This document shows positions 11,178 through 22,269 of a DNA stretch of 64,000 nt, piece by piece. Below the pieces are notes generated by a model. That model was not told the DNA's origin. It made no database searches and saw only the letters and a program-made list of their open reading frames with translations. Origin of the DNA: Brachypterus glaber (lineage: Eukaryota > Arthropoda > Insecta > Coleoptera > Kateretidae). The DNA lies in the NCBI GenBank assembly GCA_958510825.1, contig OY294049.1, positions 30,842,774 through 30,906,773 of the forward strand. The letters run 5' to 3'. Position numbers and translations under genes: made by a program. How positions within the stretch are numbered: position 1 is the first letter of the stretch; each line of letters opens with the position of its first letter.

Positions 11178-12500
11178 GTTATATAACATTTTCTTTTTCT
11201 GTGTTATACCTAATTGCACATTTTATCTTGTTTCAAAAGTTAGCACAAAGTATACACACAGAAAAATATTTATTAAATCTAAAAAATTGTTATATACACC
11301 AGTATTCTCAAACAGACTTTTTTTGTGTGCAGCAGTATTTTATTATTAATGTACTGAGAAAAAAATATTTTAATAATAATATAATTATATTTCTTTGTGT
11401 ATTTATCTTAATTTATTAATACACCGTACAATTAAATTGCATATTTGTTTAGACTTTTTATATTATACCTAATTGCACATTTTGTCTTGTTTCAAAAGTT
11501 AGCACAAAGTATACACACAGAAAAATATTTATTAAATTAAAAAATTGTTATATACGCCAGTATTCTTAAACAGACTTTTTCTGTGTGCAGCAGTATTTTA
11601 TTACTAATGTACTGAGAAAAAAATATTTTAATAATAATATAATTTTATTTCTTTGTGTTTATATTTATCTTAATTTCTTAATACACCGTACAATTAAATT
11701 GCATATTTGTTTAGACTTTTTATATTATAACTAATTGTATATTTTATCTTGTTTCAAAAGTTAGCAAAAAGTATACACACGGAAAAATCTTTCTTAATTC
11801 AAAAAAATTGTTATATACACCAGTATTCTTAAACAGACTCTTTCTGTGTGCAGCAGTATTTTATTATTAATGTTCTAAGAAAAAAATTTTTAATAATAAT
11901 ATAATTTTATTTCTTTGTGTTTATATTTATCTTAATTTCTTAATACACCGTACAATTAAATTGCATATTTGTTTAGACTTTTTGTGTTATAACTAATTGT
12001 ATATTTTATCTTGTTTCAAAAGTTAGCAAAAAGTATACACACGGAAAAATATTTATTAAATCAAAAAAATTGTTATATACACCAGTATTCTTAAACAGAC
12101 TCTTTCTGTGTGCAGCAGTATTTTATTATTAATGTTCTAAGAAAAAATTTTTTTAATAATTCAATAATTTTATTTCTTTGTGTTTATATTTATCTTAATT
12201 TCTTAATACACCGTACAATTAAATTACATATTTGTTTAGACTTTTTATATTATAACTAATTGTATATTTTATCTTGTTTCAAAAGTTAACAAAAAGTATA
12301 CACACGGAAAAATATTTATTAAATCAAAAAAATTGTTATATACACCAGTATTCTTAAACAGACTCTTTCTGTGTGCAGCAGTATTTTATTATTAATGTTC
12401 TAAGAAAAAAATTTTTAATAATAATATAATTTTATTTCTTTGTGTTTATATTTATCCTAATTTCTTAATACACAGTACAATTAAATTGCATATTTGTTTC
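11178..12500. repeat. 262-bp tandem array in left TIR (about 5 copies)
   Basis: The block GCATATTTGTTTAGACTTTT starts near 11440, 11701, 11963, 12226 and (diverged) 12487, a period of 261-263 bp. An earlier unit begins near 11178. Each unit has TTGTTTCAAAAGTTAGCA, a GTATACACAC block, CTTTCTGTGTGCAGCAGTAT and ATACACCGTACAATTAAATT. The short TGTGTATAC/GTATACACA core is itself shared with the smaller repeats further out. Confidence 0.85.
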
Positions 12501-12728
12501 AAATTTAAAATACTATTGTTGCTATATTATAGTAAAAAAGCGAAAATATTTTACAAACACAGAATAATAAAATCTTAAATCAAGAATATGCATTAACTAG
12601 ATTTTTATTTTAGTAATTATATACTGATAATTTAATACATTTTAACACAAAAAATATCTTTAAAAACATTATTTAAGCTTACCTAAATTACTGGGGAAAA
12701 TACCATATAATGAAATGCATAGCATTAC

Positions 12729-13080
12729 TTTGACTTTTGAGCGCAATTATGAAACAATTTTTATTAATTATATTTATTTTTAAAGTTAATAATTTTATTT
12801 CTCTGGGTGTTATTTAAATTTATCTTATTATTTTAAAATAAATTAATTTTAGCTATCTCAATGGTTTGTACCCAAATTATGAAACAATTTTTATTATCAA
12901 AATTTAATCGTTTTAATATGCATATATTATAAATTATAATTTATAATTGTCTAGTCAGCACATCGTGTATATAATTAAATTTAATCTTATTATGTATAAA
13001 TAACTATCAATAAAGGTTAAGTTTATCAATTTCTTAGCAAAGCAATTATAAATTATTAGTTATTAATAATTGCAGATTAT
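12729..13080. other. AT-rich Polinton DNA inside the left TIR
   Basis: No gene. Contains two direct copies of AATTATGAAACAATTTTTAT (near 12747 and 12874). Confidence 0.5.
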
Positions 13081-14530
13081 GTTTCAAAAAGTTGGCAAAA
13101 AATATACACAAAGAAAAATGTTTCTTAATTATTTTATACAAATCACATTTTGTTTTTTTTTGTATTATACCTAATTGAAGATTTTATTTTGTTTCAAAAG
13201 TTAGCAAAAAGTATAATTACACACAGAAAAATATTTCTTAAATCAAGAATATTGTTATTTCTCATTTGTTTTTCTGTATTATACATAATTGCAAATTTTA
13301 TTTTGTTTAATTACTGTGAGCAAAAAGTATAATTACACACAGAAAAATATTTCCTAAATTAAGAATATTGTTATACAGTATAAGCTCAATAATGTGAACA
13401 TGCGTATATATGAACTATTAGGGTTTGAGAGCACAGAATTTTTTCTATTGACTTCTCTGTAACGTGAACATCATAAACTCTCTTTAACGTGAACAACCAG
13501 TTTTAACAAGTTTATACATATTTTTATGTAGTTGTTTCTCTTACTTAATAATCAGTAAATTTTCTAAGAAACAGTTTTTTAGAGTTGACTTTGGTTTGTT
13601 GTAAAATAGGTTAGACTAGAGTGGCTTAATGTGACCTTTTCTGTCAGAAATAAGACATAATTTAAAATCTAGAGAAATGGCAAATCCGCAAACATGTTTT
13701 TAACCGTTTCCTGATATACGAAAGTGCTGTGTTTGCCATACCTCGCATATTATTAAACTTTTTTTGTTCTACAGTTGAATTAATCATATTCTTTCTTCAT
13801 TCTCTAATTACGAAATAGATAAATGGAACCCATTTTCTTCTGACTTAGAGTAACATTTAATAAACCTTTTTTGAAAATGTGCGCACATGTAATTTGTGAC
13901 ATCTAGTGCCAAACCAACTAACAATTTTTACCAGATTTTATTGTCTCCACTCTGACACATTAAGGCTCTCTAGGTTAAACTATGCAAAAGGGTAGAAATC
14001 GAAAATTATTTAGGAACTTGACTTTTACTAATCTAGCTAAAAAGTATGAGTATGGTAAAATTAACAATTTGTTATATAAAAAATAAAAGCGTTAAAATAC
14101 TTAATATTAATGCTTTAAAACCAAGTAAAAAACAAACATTAAGAGCATCAGTGTTTCGAAAAATGGAAAGAAAATTTTACCAGTGTTTTCTTGTATAGCT
14201 AGAAAGAAATTTTAATAATTAAAATTTTATATTTTATCATACAATTTTTTAACTAGAATAAAGTTTAGCAAAATAAAAAAGATTTAATTAACTTAAATTT
14301 CTTGTCATACAAAGCTTGAAGTATATTATATTTTCACCTGCATGAAGTCACGTTAATTTGAACACCCCCGGTTTTTTTTTTGTGTTCACAGCTTGTACTG
14401 TATAATATTCTCAGCCAACTTTTTTCTGTGTGCAGCAGTATTTTGTTATTAATTTATTGAGAAAAAAATCAATTTTGATTCTGATAATAATATTATAATT
14501 TAATAATTTTATTTGTGTTTAAAAGTTATT
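13081..14530. repeat. extra internal copy of the TIR repeat, split by an insertion
   Basis: 13081-13375 and 14403-14530 carry the same building blocks as the TIR arrays (GTTTCAAAAGTTAGCA, ACACACAGAAAAATATTTC, CTGTGTGCAGCAGTATTTT). They join into one unit if the pogo-like element at 13376-14400 is removed. This copy lies inside the TIR and has no partner on the right side. Confidence 0.65.
13376..14400. mobile_element. pogo/Tc1-like non-autonomous element, TA target site
   Basis: 1,025 bp starting CAGTATAAGCT and ending AGCTTGTACTG, whose complement is CAGTACAAGCT. It is flanked by TA on both sides (13374-13375 and 14401-14402). The CAGTA start and TA site fit the pogo/Tigger group. Inner ends carry GTGAACA motifs (several copies from 13395 to 13500, and one near 14380). 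No transposase frame is seen. It is younger than the Polinton repeat it interrupts. Confidence 0.75.
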
Positions 14531-17500
14531 TTATCAATAATATGTAATAAGTTATTATTATAACATAAAATGATTTTAGCTATAATAAGGTCAGGTTTAA
14601 ATACTTTATCTTTACATGACCATAATTATATTTAGTATACACTGAAAAAATATAAAAACGATATATAATAAAATAAAAAAAAATATTTATTGTTGTAAAA
14701 ATACCTTCAATATAAGACATGTATTTTTCTTATTTTCTTTAATGTTGTATGCTGTATTGACAACCAAGCCTTAATTTGAACCAAAACTAATGGTCTTTTG
14801 TCTAAAAAGAACTAAAAAGGCAGTCATTTTTGGCTTTTTTTTAATTTAGTCTGTACGCATTAATCAATAAATTTGTATTACAAGGGTTATTCAAACAACA
14901 AGTCCAAACCTGTATTATTTTTTTTCATTTATTTCTGCCCCCAAAACTTATTTGTGTGTCTAGTAATTAAGCTTTTAGTTATTGTTTTTTGTAAATTTTT
15001 TTAATTTTTTTATTAGAAAACTTTAAGAACTTGTTAGCTAAAGATTAAAGAAATTTTCACAAGCTTAGTCTAAAATAAAATAACGTTATATCTTTTTAGA
15101 ATAATAATTAAACTGTAATAGCAAAAATAATGCAAGTTAAAATATTTAATTTCTTTCAAATACTTAAACACAAGTTAAAATTATTTAAATAAAATATTCC
15201 TGAAAAAAATTGTTGTAAAATTTATATTACACATTCAAATAGAGAACAAAGCATTTTTTTTGTTTTGTAAAAAAAGTATCAAAGTTTCACGTTTTTACAA
15301 CAAAAATAATTTAACAGAAAATAAAAGAAAATTAGGTTTTGATCAAGGGGTTTGTATGACTTGCAGTCAAAACATACATTTTCGGTAATAATATTTTAAA
15401 TAATACATGGTTGAAATTAAAATAATCCTTAGAACAGTTTTTGAGAAAGTCGATTTTCAATTGTTTTTATATTTTTTTCAGAGTATGTTATTTTTTTTGG
15501 GATATTGATTAAATGATTTAATACTATGCATTAATGCACAATAAATCTTTTCATATCGAAATTGTTTATATAAATTATGTAAATTTTAAATTTTAAAATA
15601 TAATAATAAGCTTCATTTACAGATTTATATTATGCACCTTAAATACAATCACAAACATATATAAATATATCTCATACTATGAGATAGGCTTATACAAGTC
15701 TTGTAGTCGTAATATAATTTACAGTTTTATAAGTTTCAATTTACATTTACAACGTAATACACCACTCAACAGGTAAGTTGGCATTATTATACCATAAAAG
15801 TATTAGGTTGAAAAGAAACGTTTTCTACTAGCTTTTGTTATCGAGTTGCAATTATTTTTATCTAAATTATATACAATACATAATAAGATTTTTTAATTAT
15901 TTAGCTACCCTCGTATATTAGTAAAAAATATGCAAGTATCAAGTAAAGAAACTAGCTCCTAAATTGAAATACTGTAATTATATTTTTTGGCCTTTTTGAT
16001 AGCCGTATCTTAAAAATGTCCTCATTTTTATTTTTCTTTCTTATCCAAGTTAAACAATATTTAAATTTGGCAATTCATAAAATATATTTAATGTTATCAT
16101 TTTAAAAAATGTATATGGAGGTGAAATAAATTCTCGTTATATTTTAAAATTATACATTTTAATAATAAAATAATTTAAAATTAAGCATTTTTTTAATAAC
16201 AAATATTTTACTATTATATATTTTTTTAATAATAATGAAAATGACTTTGTTTCTCAAAAGCTAGTAAAAAATGTTTCTGTACACTTGTTGTTTTGTTTTG
16301 TCACAAAACGAGTAATTTATTTTAGGTGAATCACCTTGTATAGTTTATTTTTAATTAATCAGATTGGAAAAGTAGTTTATGTAATAATATTATAATTATT
16401 AACACGGTATTTTTATATAAAGAGTGCATTTTTTATTACTATGTTGTGTTTTTAGAGAAAATAACATTAAAATTAATTAACTTCAGGGAATTTGATATCA
16501 CGATTTGATTTTTATTTGAAAAATTTTTTTTAAATGATATCACCGGCTTAAAAGCACTAAGTCAATTTAGTTGATCAAACTACTTATTTTTTTAATTAAC
16601 AAATGGAATTTGTATCTCAGTCATGTTTTATGACTCTTTGCTTGCAAGCATACGATATATGGTTTATAGCTTGTCCTTAAATTACTAAAGGAGTTCATTA
16701 GTTGAGATAGATAAAAAAATTATAAAAACATGTCAAAAAAATTTATGTTTTCTAATTTAATAAAAATCTATTAAAATCTCTATCTCTATCTAAGGCTGGT
16801 TTTCATCGCAGACCAGTGTTTTTAATGGACTGTTTTCAATTTAATAATAAAATTATTTTTAAATACTGCAATAACACGTTTCCTTTTATTTTTACGATTT
16901 TTTTAAATAGTTTACCCCTTTTAACTTTAATTTTTTTAATGGGATTTTAATAGGCTTTCCTAAGATTTTTTCTTATTTACAATTTTATTTTATTTTTTAA
17001 GTTATTTTAAAAAGATTTGCACAAAAATGAATTGATTTATACAACTATTTTTAAAATAAAATAATTTATTTTCCCCCTTTTAAACATATAATTTTTCTAA
17101 AATTCTACTTTAAGTTTGAGATGAGAAACATGGGCTTAAAATTTTAAGCCTTAATATTAAACAAAAAACAGTGCTTTGTGTTACACTAACCAATTAATTT
17201 TAACCATTTTTTTAACTTTTTGTGTGTTTTTACGCACTTAGATCTTAATCTTATTTTTTTTTATATATTGTATAATTTTCCAAAATCTCCAAAAGGCTTT
17301 TTAAATCCTTTGATACAAGGGTCTTTAATGAAAAAATAAGTCTGTCCGTTTGATGTTAGCTGCAGTATTTTGATTAATAGACCTCGCAGGCTAGATTGAT
17401 AATCATCATCATCCCTTTGACATTATTATTGTTTCTTACATTATAGTTTACAAAGCACTTAGATCTCAACTTTTTATATCAAATTTAAAACTTTATATAA

Positions 17501-17630
17501 AAAAAATGAAAAAAAAATGTTTTTGCTTTTAAAAATTTCAAAAATATGTTTCCTTAACATTATGTCAAACTATAAATATAAGGTGCAGCATAAGCGTAAC
17601 TGTTAATAATAATTTATCAATGTTAAAATG
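14531..17630. other. gene-poor Polinton core
   Basis: About 3.1 kb of very AT-rich DNA with many stops in all frames. I see no remnant of polymerase, integrase, ATPase or capsid genes by eye, although strongly decayed pieces could be missed. Confidence 0.5.
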
Positions 17631-17639
17631 TTTTCAATC

Positions 17640-18110
17640 AGTTCAGATCAGTTAAAAACAATCAGGTCAGTTCAAAGCTCATTAAAATCTCTTCAAAGCT
17701 CATACTAGCTCATAAAAAGCTGTTTAAAAGCGGTTTAAAACCTCTTCAAAGCTCATACTAGCTCATACTAGCTCATAAAAAGTTGTTTAAAAGCTGTTTA
17801 AAACCTCTTCATACTAGCTCATACTAGCTCATAAAAAGCTGTTTAAACGCTGTTTAAAACCTCTTCAAAGCTCATACTAGCTCATACTAGCTCATAAAAA
17901 AGCTGTTTAAAACCTCTTCAAAGCTCATACTAGCTCATAAAAAGCTGTTTGAAACCTCTTCAAAGCTCATACTATCTCATACTAGCTCATAAAAAAGCTG
18001 TTTAAAACCTCTTCAAAGCTCATACTAGCTCATCAATAACTCATAAAAAGCTGTTTAAAAGCTCATAAAACCTTATAATATCTCATCAATATCTCATCAA
18101 AAATCTTTAA
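17640..18110. repeat. minisatellite of CTCATACTAGCTCATAAAAAG units
   Basis: An irregular tandem array. The core unit of about 40-50 bp combines CTCTTCAAAGCTCATACTAG, CTCATAAAAAGCTG and TTTAAAAC, repeated some eight to ten times with shifts in order and number of the subunits. It fades into AATATCTCATCAA repeats near 18090. It lies about 280 bp beyond the 3' end of the capsid gene. Confidence 0.8.
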
Positions 18111-18391
18111 AACACATCTAGACTCGTGATGGTTGAATCAGAAAAAGAACTAAAAAAGTCAATAGCAAAGCGTAGAATTATCATAAGAAGCTTGATTTAA
18201 TTAAACTGTTCCCCTACAACTAATTTATGTTTTAAAATTAAAGAGTAAAATTTGAGGAATAAATTTATAGATAAAAAAATTACAAAATAAATTAAAAACG
18301 TATTTATTGTTATAGATTCATAAATAATTTGTTGTGACAAAAAAATTATTCTTCGTTTTCCCTTATTGATCTTATTTTCTATGTTTATCTC

Positions 18392-19191
18392 TTAAAGAAG
18401 GTTGTAAAGCCATTTTCGTACGTTATTGTGATTATTAGAAGCAAGCCCCATTATTTTTGCTTTTTCAGTTCCAATAATACCACCAATTTCTTCTCCACGG
18501 AAATTTATCAAATTGGAGTTTTGATAGAGTATAGTTAGTGTTATCTTTTTTATTTGTTTCTGATTTGTAACAGGTAGATAAATAAGATTTCTAGGCTCTA
18601 TATTTATACTATAACCTGGGTCTACTCCTGGTGCAAACTGGTACAAAGTGTGTGAGGTTTTGCTATTATAGTATGAACCTGAAATAATATCACATTCTAT
18701 ACGAATTGTTACCACTTTAACAATATTTACAGGTAAATCTGATTCATGTAGTTTATTAGGTTCTAAAACTCTTGCTGAAAAACCAAGTAATTTTCCTATA
18801 CTATCAGTGTGATTAAAGTTTATTTCATAAATACTCTCAATTTGGGACTTTAGGGTATTGTTATTAGGGGTAAAACTGATTTTATTTTGCAAATCGGTTG
18901 AAGAAAGTTGTTTTTGCAGATATTTTTCAATGTGAGCTACTTCGTAAGCCCCCGTTGGTATAGAAATAATATGCTCCTTCTTTTTCTTTGTTTTATTTTC
19001 ATCAGTATTGTTTTCAACTTCTGTGTAGTAAAATTTATTGTTTTCCCCTCCTCAATATTAGGGATAGAGTTGTAGGTATAAAACTCAATCAGTGCCAAGG
19101 AATACTGATAATCAGGGTCAAGTTCTATTGGAGGGTAATATTCTTGTGACAAAAGACTTGTATATCCTGACAGGGTGAATGTCACAGACAT
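18392..19191 (-). pseudogene. Polinton minor capsid (jelly-roll) protein, frameshifted
   Basis: Encodes a protein of about 265 residues that resembles the small capsid (penton-like, jelly-roll) protein of Polinton/Maverick transposons, which would help build a virus-like particle. Recognisable parts are the N-terminal block MSVTFTLSGYTS with YYPPIELD and YNSIPNIE, and in the second half LLGFSARVL, HESDLPVNI, DIISGSYYNSKTSHTLYQF, PGYSINIEPRNLIYLPV and LINFRGEEIGGIIG. The first part (19191-19046) and the second (ending 18392) are in different frames. The shift lies in or next to the short G run at 19045-19052, where a one-base loss is enough; otherwise the frame is open. Start chosen at the ATG at 19191 because the conserved N-terminus begins there. 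Which Polinton capsid gene name applies is less sure than the family. Confidence 0.68.
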
Positions 19192-19214
19192 GACTATAAT
19201 TGGAGAGATCTAAA

Positions 19215-19315
19215 ACTATCAAGCTTTTTATAAGCTATTAAATAAGATTCAGATAAGATTAAGATAAAATTCAGATAATATTAAGATAAGGTTAAGATAG
19301 GATTAAGAATAATTT
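19215..19315. repeat. GATTAAGATAA simple repeat
   Basis: Irregular short repeat (AGATTCAGATAA, AGATTAAGATAA, AGGTTAAGATAG) just upstream of the capsid gene start, in the spacer between two diverging genes. A role in expression is possible but not shown. Confidence 0.55.
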
Positions 19316-19761
19316 GTGGTTATAACCTAAATCCTTAAAACGACACTGATTTTTAGTTAAATAAAAAATGACAAAAAATTACATTTAGTGTTTTAACAGT
19401 ACAACATTAGTGAATTTTTTTTTTAAATGCTGTTTATTATCATCTTCTTAATTACTATTACTTTCACTGAGGAAAGACTTTCTTTAGTAAAATAATTTGA
19501 CTGGCTGGAAAATTTGTGACCAAGATAACGCTTTAAGCTACATATATTTTATACCATAGGTCTAGTTTTAGGCTGCCAATTTTTTTTTAAAAACTATAAA
19601 AAAATATAAATAAAATTCAAAAAATCTAAAAAATTTCAACTTTTTTTTTGTGTAGCATTCTCAATAAAATTGATATTTTTTTCCAGTATATGCAAAGGAG
19701 AAGATTTCAGCTAGTTATTCTGTTCAGTCACTCACTGTTGCTGTTATTAAAAATATTTAAA

Positions 19762-20121
19762 ATGAATAAGGTTGAAATTATTAAAAACTTTACAAAGGAA
19801 GTTAAAAAGTTTAATCTTCAATATAGAACAATAGAATTTAAAATAAAAACAGTACCAGCTGACAAAGAACCAGTATTATGGATGAAAGAAGCAGTTAATG
19901 AAATTATTAGAAAAGGAACTGAGGAGGTTAGTCCTACTGATCAAATTAGATTCAACTTTTACTCAAAGGACTTTAAACGTAGTGAGGGTTGGCTTCGTTT
20001 TCAAGAAGCATCAAAGGTTACTTTTAATGATATTTGGGGTATGATCTCAAAAAGCTCAGGAATAAGCACTGATACATTTTGTTTGGTTGTTACCTCTGTT
20101 AAGATACCTATTAAAAAGTGA
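19762..20121 (+). CDS. small conserved Polinton protein of unknown function
   Basis: Intact frame of 119 residues from the ATG at 19762 (MNKVEIIKNF) to TGA at 20121. An upstream ATG at 19648 would add 38 residues rich in F, L and K with no family resemblance, so the inner start is preferred. It resembles short proteins found in insect Polintons, often next to or fused before the DNA polymerase gene. The shared pattern is a hydrophobic-charged N-terminal half (PVLWMKEAVNEII), then DQIRFNF, then GWLRFQEASKVTFNDIWGMI and a closing TSVKIP. Function is unknown; a link to replication is a guess from context. It diverges from the capsid gene, about 570 bp away. The frame is free of stops, in contrast to the capsid gene. 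Confidence 0.6.
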   Translation: MNKVEIIKNFTKEVKKFNLQYRTIEFKIKTVPADKEPVLWMKEAVNEIIRKGTEEVSPTDQIRFNFYSKDFKRSEGWLRFQEASKVTFNDIWGMISKSSGISTDTFCLVVTSVKIPIKK

Positions 20122-21448
20122 AAAGAGAAAGGATACGCTCCTACCTTAAAATAAATTTTTACTATATTTTTAAACTTTTTTTTGCTATAAGATCTTTATC
20201 TGAAAACTTTTTTGTCAGTCAAAACAGCCCCTTAATTTAGAAAGATATGTTAAATATTAATAGTAAAAAATATGTTACAATAATACATTTTTTAGACTAT
20301 TGATATAACTGATTTGAACGTTTATTTTTTAAGATTAAACTACTGTATACTGAATATGTATGTGAAAATAGAGTTTGAAAGCAGCAAACAATTTACGTAT
20401 ATTACATGATTGCATATTACATGATTCTATATAAAGCACTTAGTAATTCAATAAAAAAATTACTTTAATTGATTTGTATGTTTATATGTTTATTTTATAT
20501 ACTTAATAATATTTTTATATATTACGTTATTTATATATATATTTTGTTAAAAAGTAAAATTTTAAAATATAAAAAATTGTACATCTATTTATCCTTTATA
20601 CCAAAAATTATGAGAGCTGTTGAGAATATACCACTGAATTCGAAGCATTACATTCTGAATTACTTAAAATAGTAAAATGTTTTTAAGTAAATACTAGTTT
20701 ACAAAACCTTTTTTGGAGGCTTCCATATCTTCTAGTTAAGCCTTAAATTAAAATTTTAAATTAGTACTGTTTTCGAGATAACAGCCGTTTAATAAATATA
20801 CATATAAAAATTTAAAACAACTTTTTTTGTATCTACTTTCTGTATTTTGACAAATACATTCACAATTTTCGATCTTCCCTGTAAACGACACCATGTTATG
20901 GCTGTAAAGTAATACTTTCCACCTTTTGTGAATTTTTTTATAAAAACATTTTTTTTTCTAAAATAAGGAAAAAGATATAAAATAATAAAGTTTAAATGAT
21001 TGATATTTTCAATAGGCTTAGTTTCCTTGATTTTTCTTGAAAATTTTGAGTTGATCGGATTGTTCTTCCTTGACTTATCATGCGAACAAGAATACATAAC
21101 ATACAGACTGACGGACTTGTGTAAAAGTTGTTTAGAAAAACACTTTAGTATAAATGTCTTTAATTTTAGACATTTGGGTTCAAAGAAAACGTATAATAAA
21201 TAAAAATACCTTTCTGTGTGTACTTTTAGAATGCAATTTGACTTTTTGACTGATAATAAAATACTTTTCACTTATTGTTATGAAATTTTTATAATTTAGC
21301 CTAGGCTGAGCTGTTAAATTATTATTTTTGTGTTATATTTTTAAATAAAAAATATAAAAAGTATATTTTTTCATATAACTTTTTTTTCAGTGTAACAAAG
21401 GCTAATGAATAAATGCATACATAGTTGTATAAATAGGTTATTTTTAAA
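20122..21448. other. AT-rich Polinton spacer
   Basis: No supported gene. A 160-codon minus-strand frame (20789-21271) overlaps a plus-strand frame and has compositional bias but no family pattern. The stretch 20700-21130, with CAGACTGACGGAC, looks like decayed dispersed repeat. Confidence 0.45.
21428..21436 (+). promoter_or_regulatory. possible TATA box of the fibre-like gene
   Basis: GTATAAATAGG lies about 20 bp before the ATG at 21449. In such AT-rich DNA this can be chance, and the spacing would leave almost no leader. Confidence 0.25.
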
Positions 21449-21928
21449 ATGAGTGTTGATAAGTTTGGTCGTTCTTCTTTGACATCAGAAAAACCTATAA
21501 ATATAAGACCTCAGCCTCAAGTATTATCTTTAGACTCTGAGGGTAATGTGAATGTAAAAAATAGAAAATTGGTTAATGTTTTACAACCTAAAAATGCTCT
21601 CGATTGTTCTAATAAATCGTATGTCGATAATTGTTATAAAAATGCAATGGATAATATAAAAATTTTAAAAGATTCACTGGGAGAAAGAGAAAATGTGTTT
21701 AAAAAAGAATTACAAGATTCCATACAGTTACTACTAAATAGTACTAGCAAAGATATAAATAAAGAGTTAGTTGCCTTACAAAATAAAATTAAGGAGCTAC
21801 ATGATAAAATAAATAGTACAAGTAAAGATATAAATAATAGATTAGAAAAAATTGAACAAAGTAAGACAGAAAGTCATGTTAAAATACCGTTATCTGGAAT
21901 TGTTGATTTTAATAATTTAAGAAAATAA
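21449..21928 (+). CDS. Polinton fibre-like coiled-coil protein
   Basis: Intact frame of 159 residues, MSVDKFGRSS to NNLRK. The N-terminus MSVDKFGRS and the block NVKNRKLVNV...ALDCSNKSYVDN (residues about 35-62) match a pattern seen in Polinton proteins and in phage tail-fibre proteins, where a short 'LxNVxxPxxxxDAxxKxYVD' segment joins a shaft. Residues about 65-145 are a predicted coiled coil by heptad pattern, with the segment NSTSKDINxxL occurring twice about 29 residues apart. The end is VKIPLSGIVDFNNLR. By analogy it may be a particle surface or attachment fibre, but this is inference. It lies just inside the right TIR, reading toward it, in a stop-free frame; the start is supported by an AAAATG context after a TATAAATA at 21429. 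Confidence 0.6.
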   Translation: MSVDKFGRSSLTSEKPINIRPQPQVLSLDSEGNVNVKNRKLVNVLQPKNALDCSNKSYVDNCYKNAMDNIKILKDSLGERENVFKKELQDSIQLLLNSTSKDINKELVALQNKIKELHDKINSTSKDINNRLEKIEQSKTESHVKIPLSGIVDFNNLRK

Positions 21929-22269
21929 AACCCTCATAACTGAAGAAAAAAAAATGTTAAGGAGCTGCAAAAACCGATTAGAAATAAATCAAATCTTGTG
22001 TGTGTAGATTTTAAATTAAAGTTTGAAACGAATAAAAATATTCCACAAAAAGCAATACTTTTTCATTATATTCATAGTAAATGGTATATTACATTTTCCC
22101 CAGTAATTTTTTGTATTAAAATGTATTTAATTATAAGTATATAATTACTAAAATAAAAATTTCCGTTAATGCATATTCTTGATTTAGGATTTTATTTTTC
22201 TGTGTTTGTAAAATATTTTTGTACTTTTCGCTTTTTTTGCTATAATATGGCAACAATAGTATTTTAAAT

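Larger units (their letters stand above)
9541..12728. repeat. Polinton left terminal inverted repeat (3.2 kb)
   Basis: Matches 22050-25510 in inverse orientation almost throughout. In order from the end inward: the end with AGCGGGGTCCTGACCC, a CGGATCC block, a tRNA-like unit (9899-9970), TGAAGACGCCATATAT-type sequence, shorter repeats with ACACACAGAAAAATGTTTCTTAA (about 10660-10910), then the 262-bp satellite array. The match fades after ACTGGGGAAAAT near 12728. Small open frames here are products of the repeats. Confidence 0.85.

Noticed and set aside
11155..11419. Small proteins in the Polinton TIRs (also 10639-10966, 22131-22496, 23619-23883, 24074-24415)
   Set aside because: These frames are translations of the satellite repeats; the same peptides return in different frames and in both arms.
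10660..12500. CRISPR array
   Set aside because: The repeats are long head-to-tail units with no unique spacers and the DNA is eukaryotic; this is a satellite.
20789..21271. 160-codon minus-strand gene in the Polinton
   Set aside because: No family pattern, K/F/I-biased composition, an opposing open frame in the same place, and signs of a dispersed repeat.
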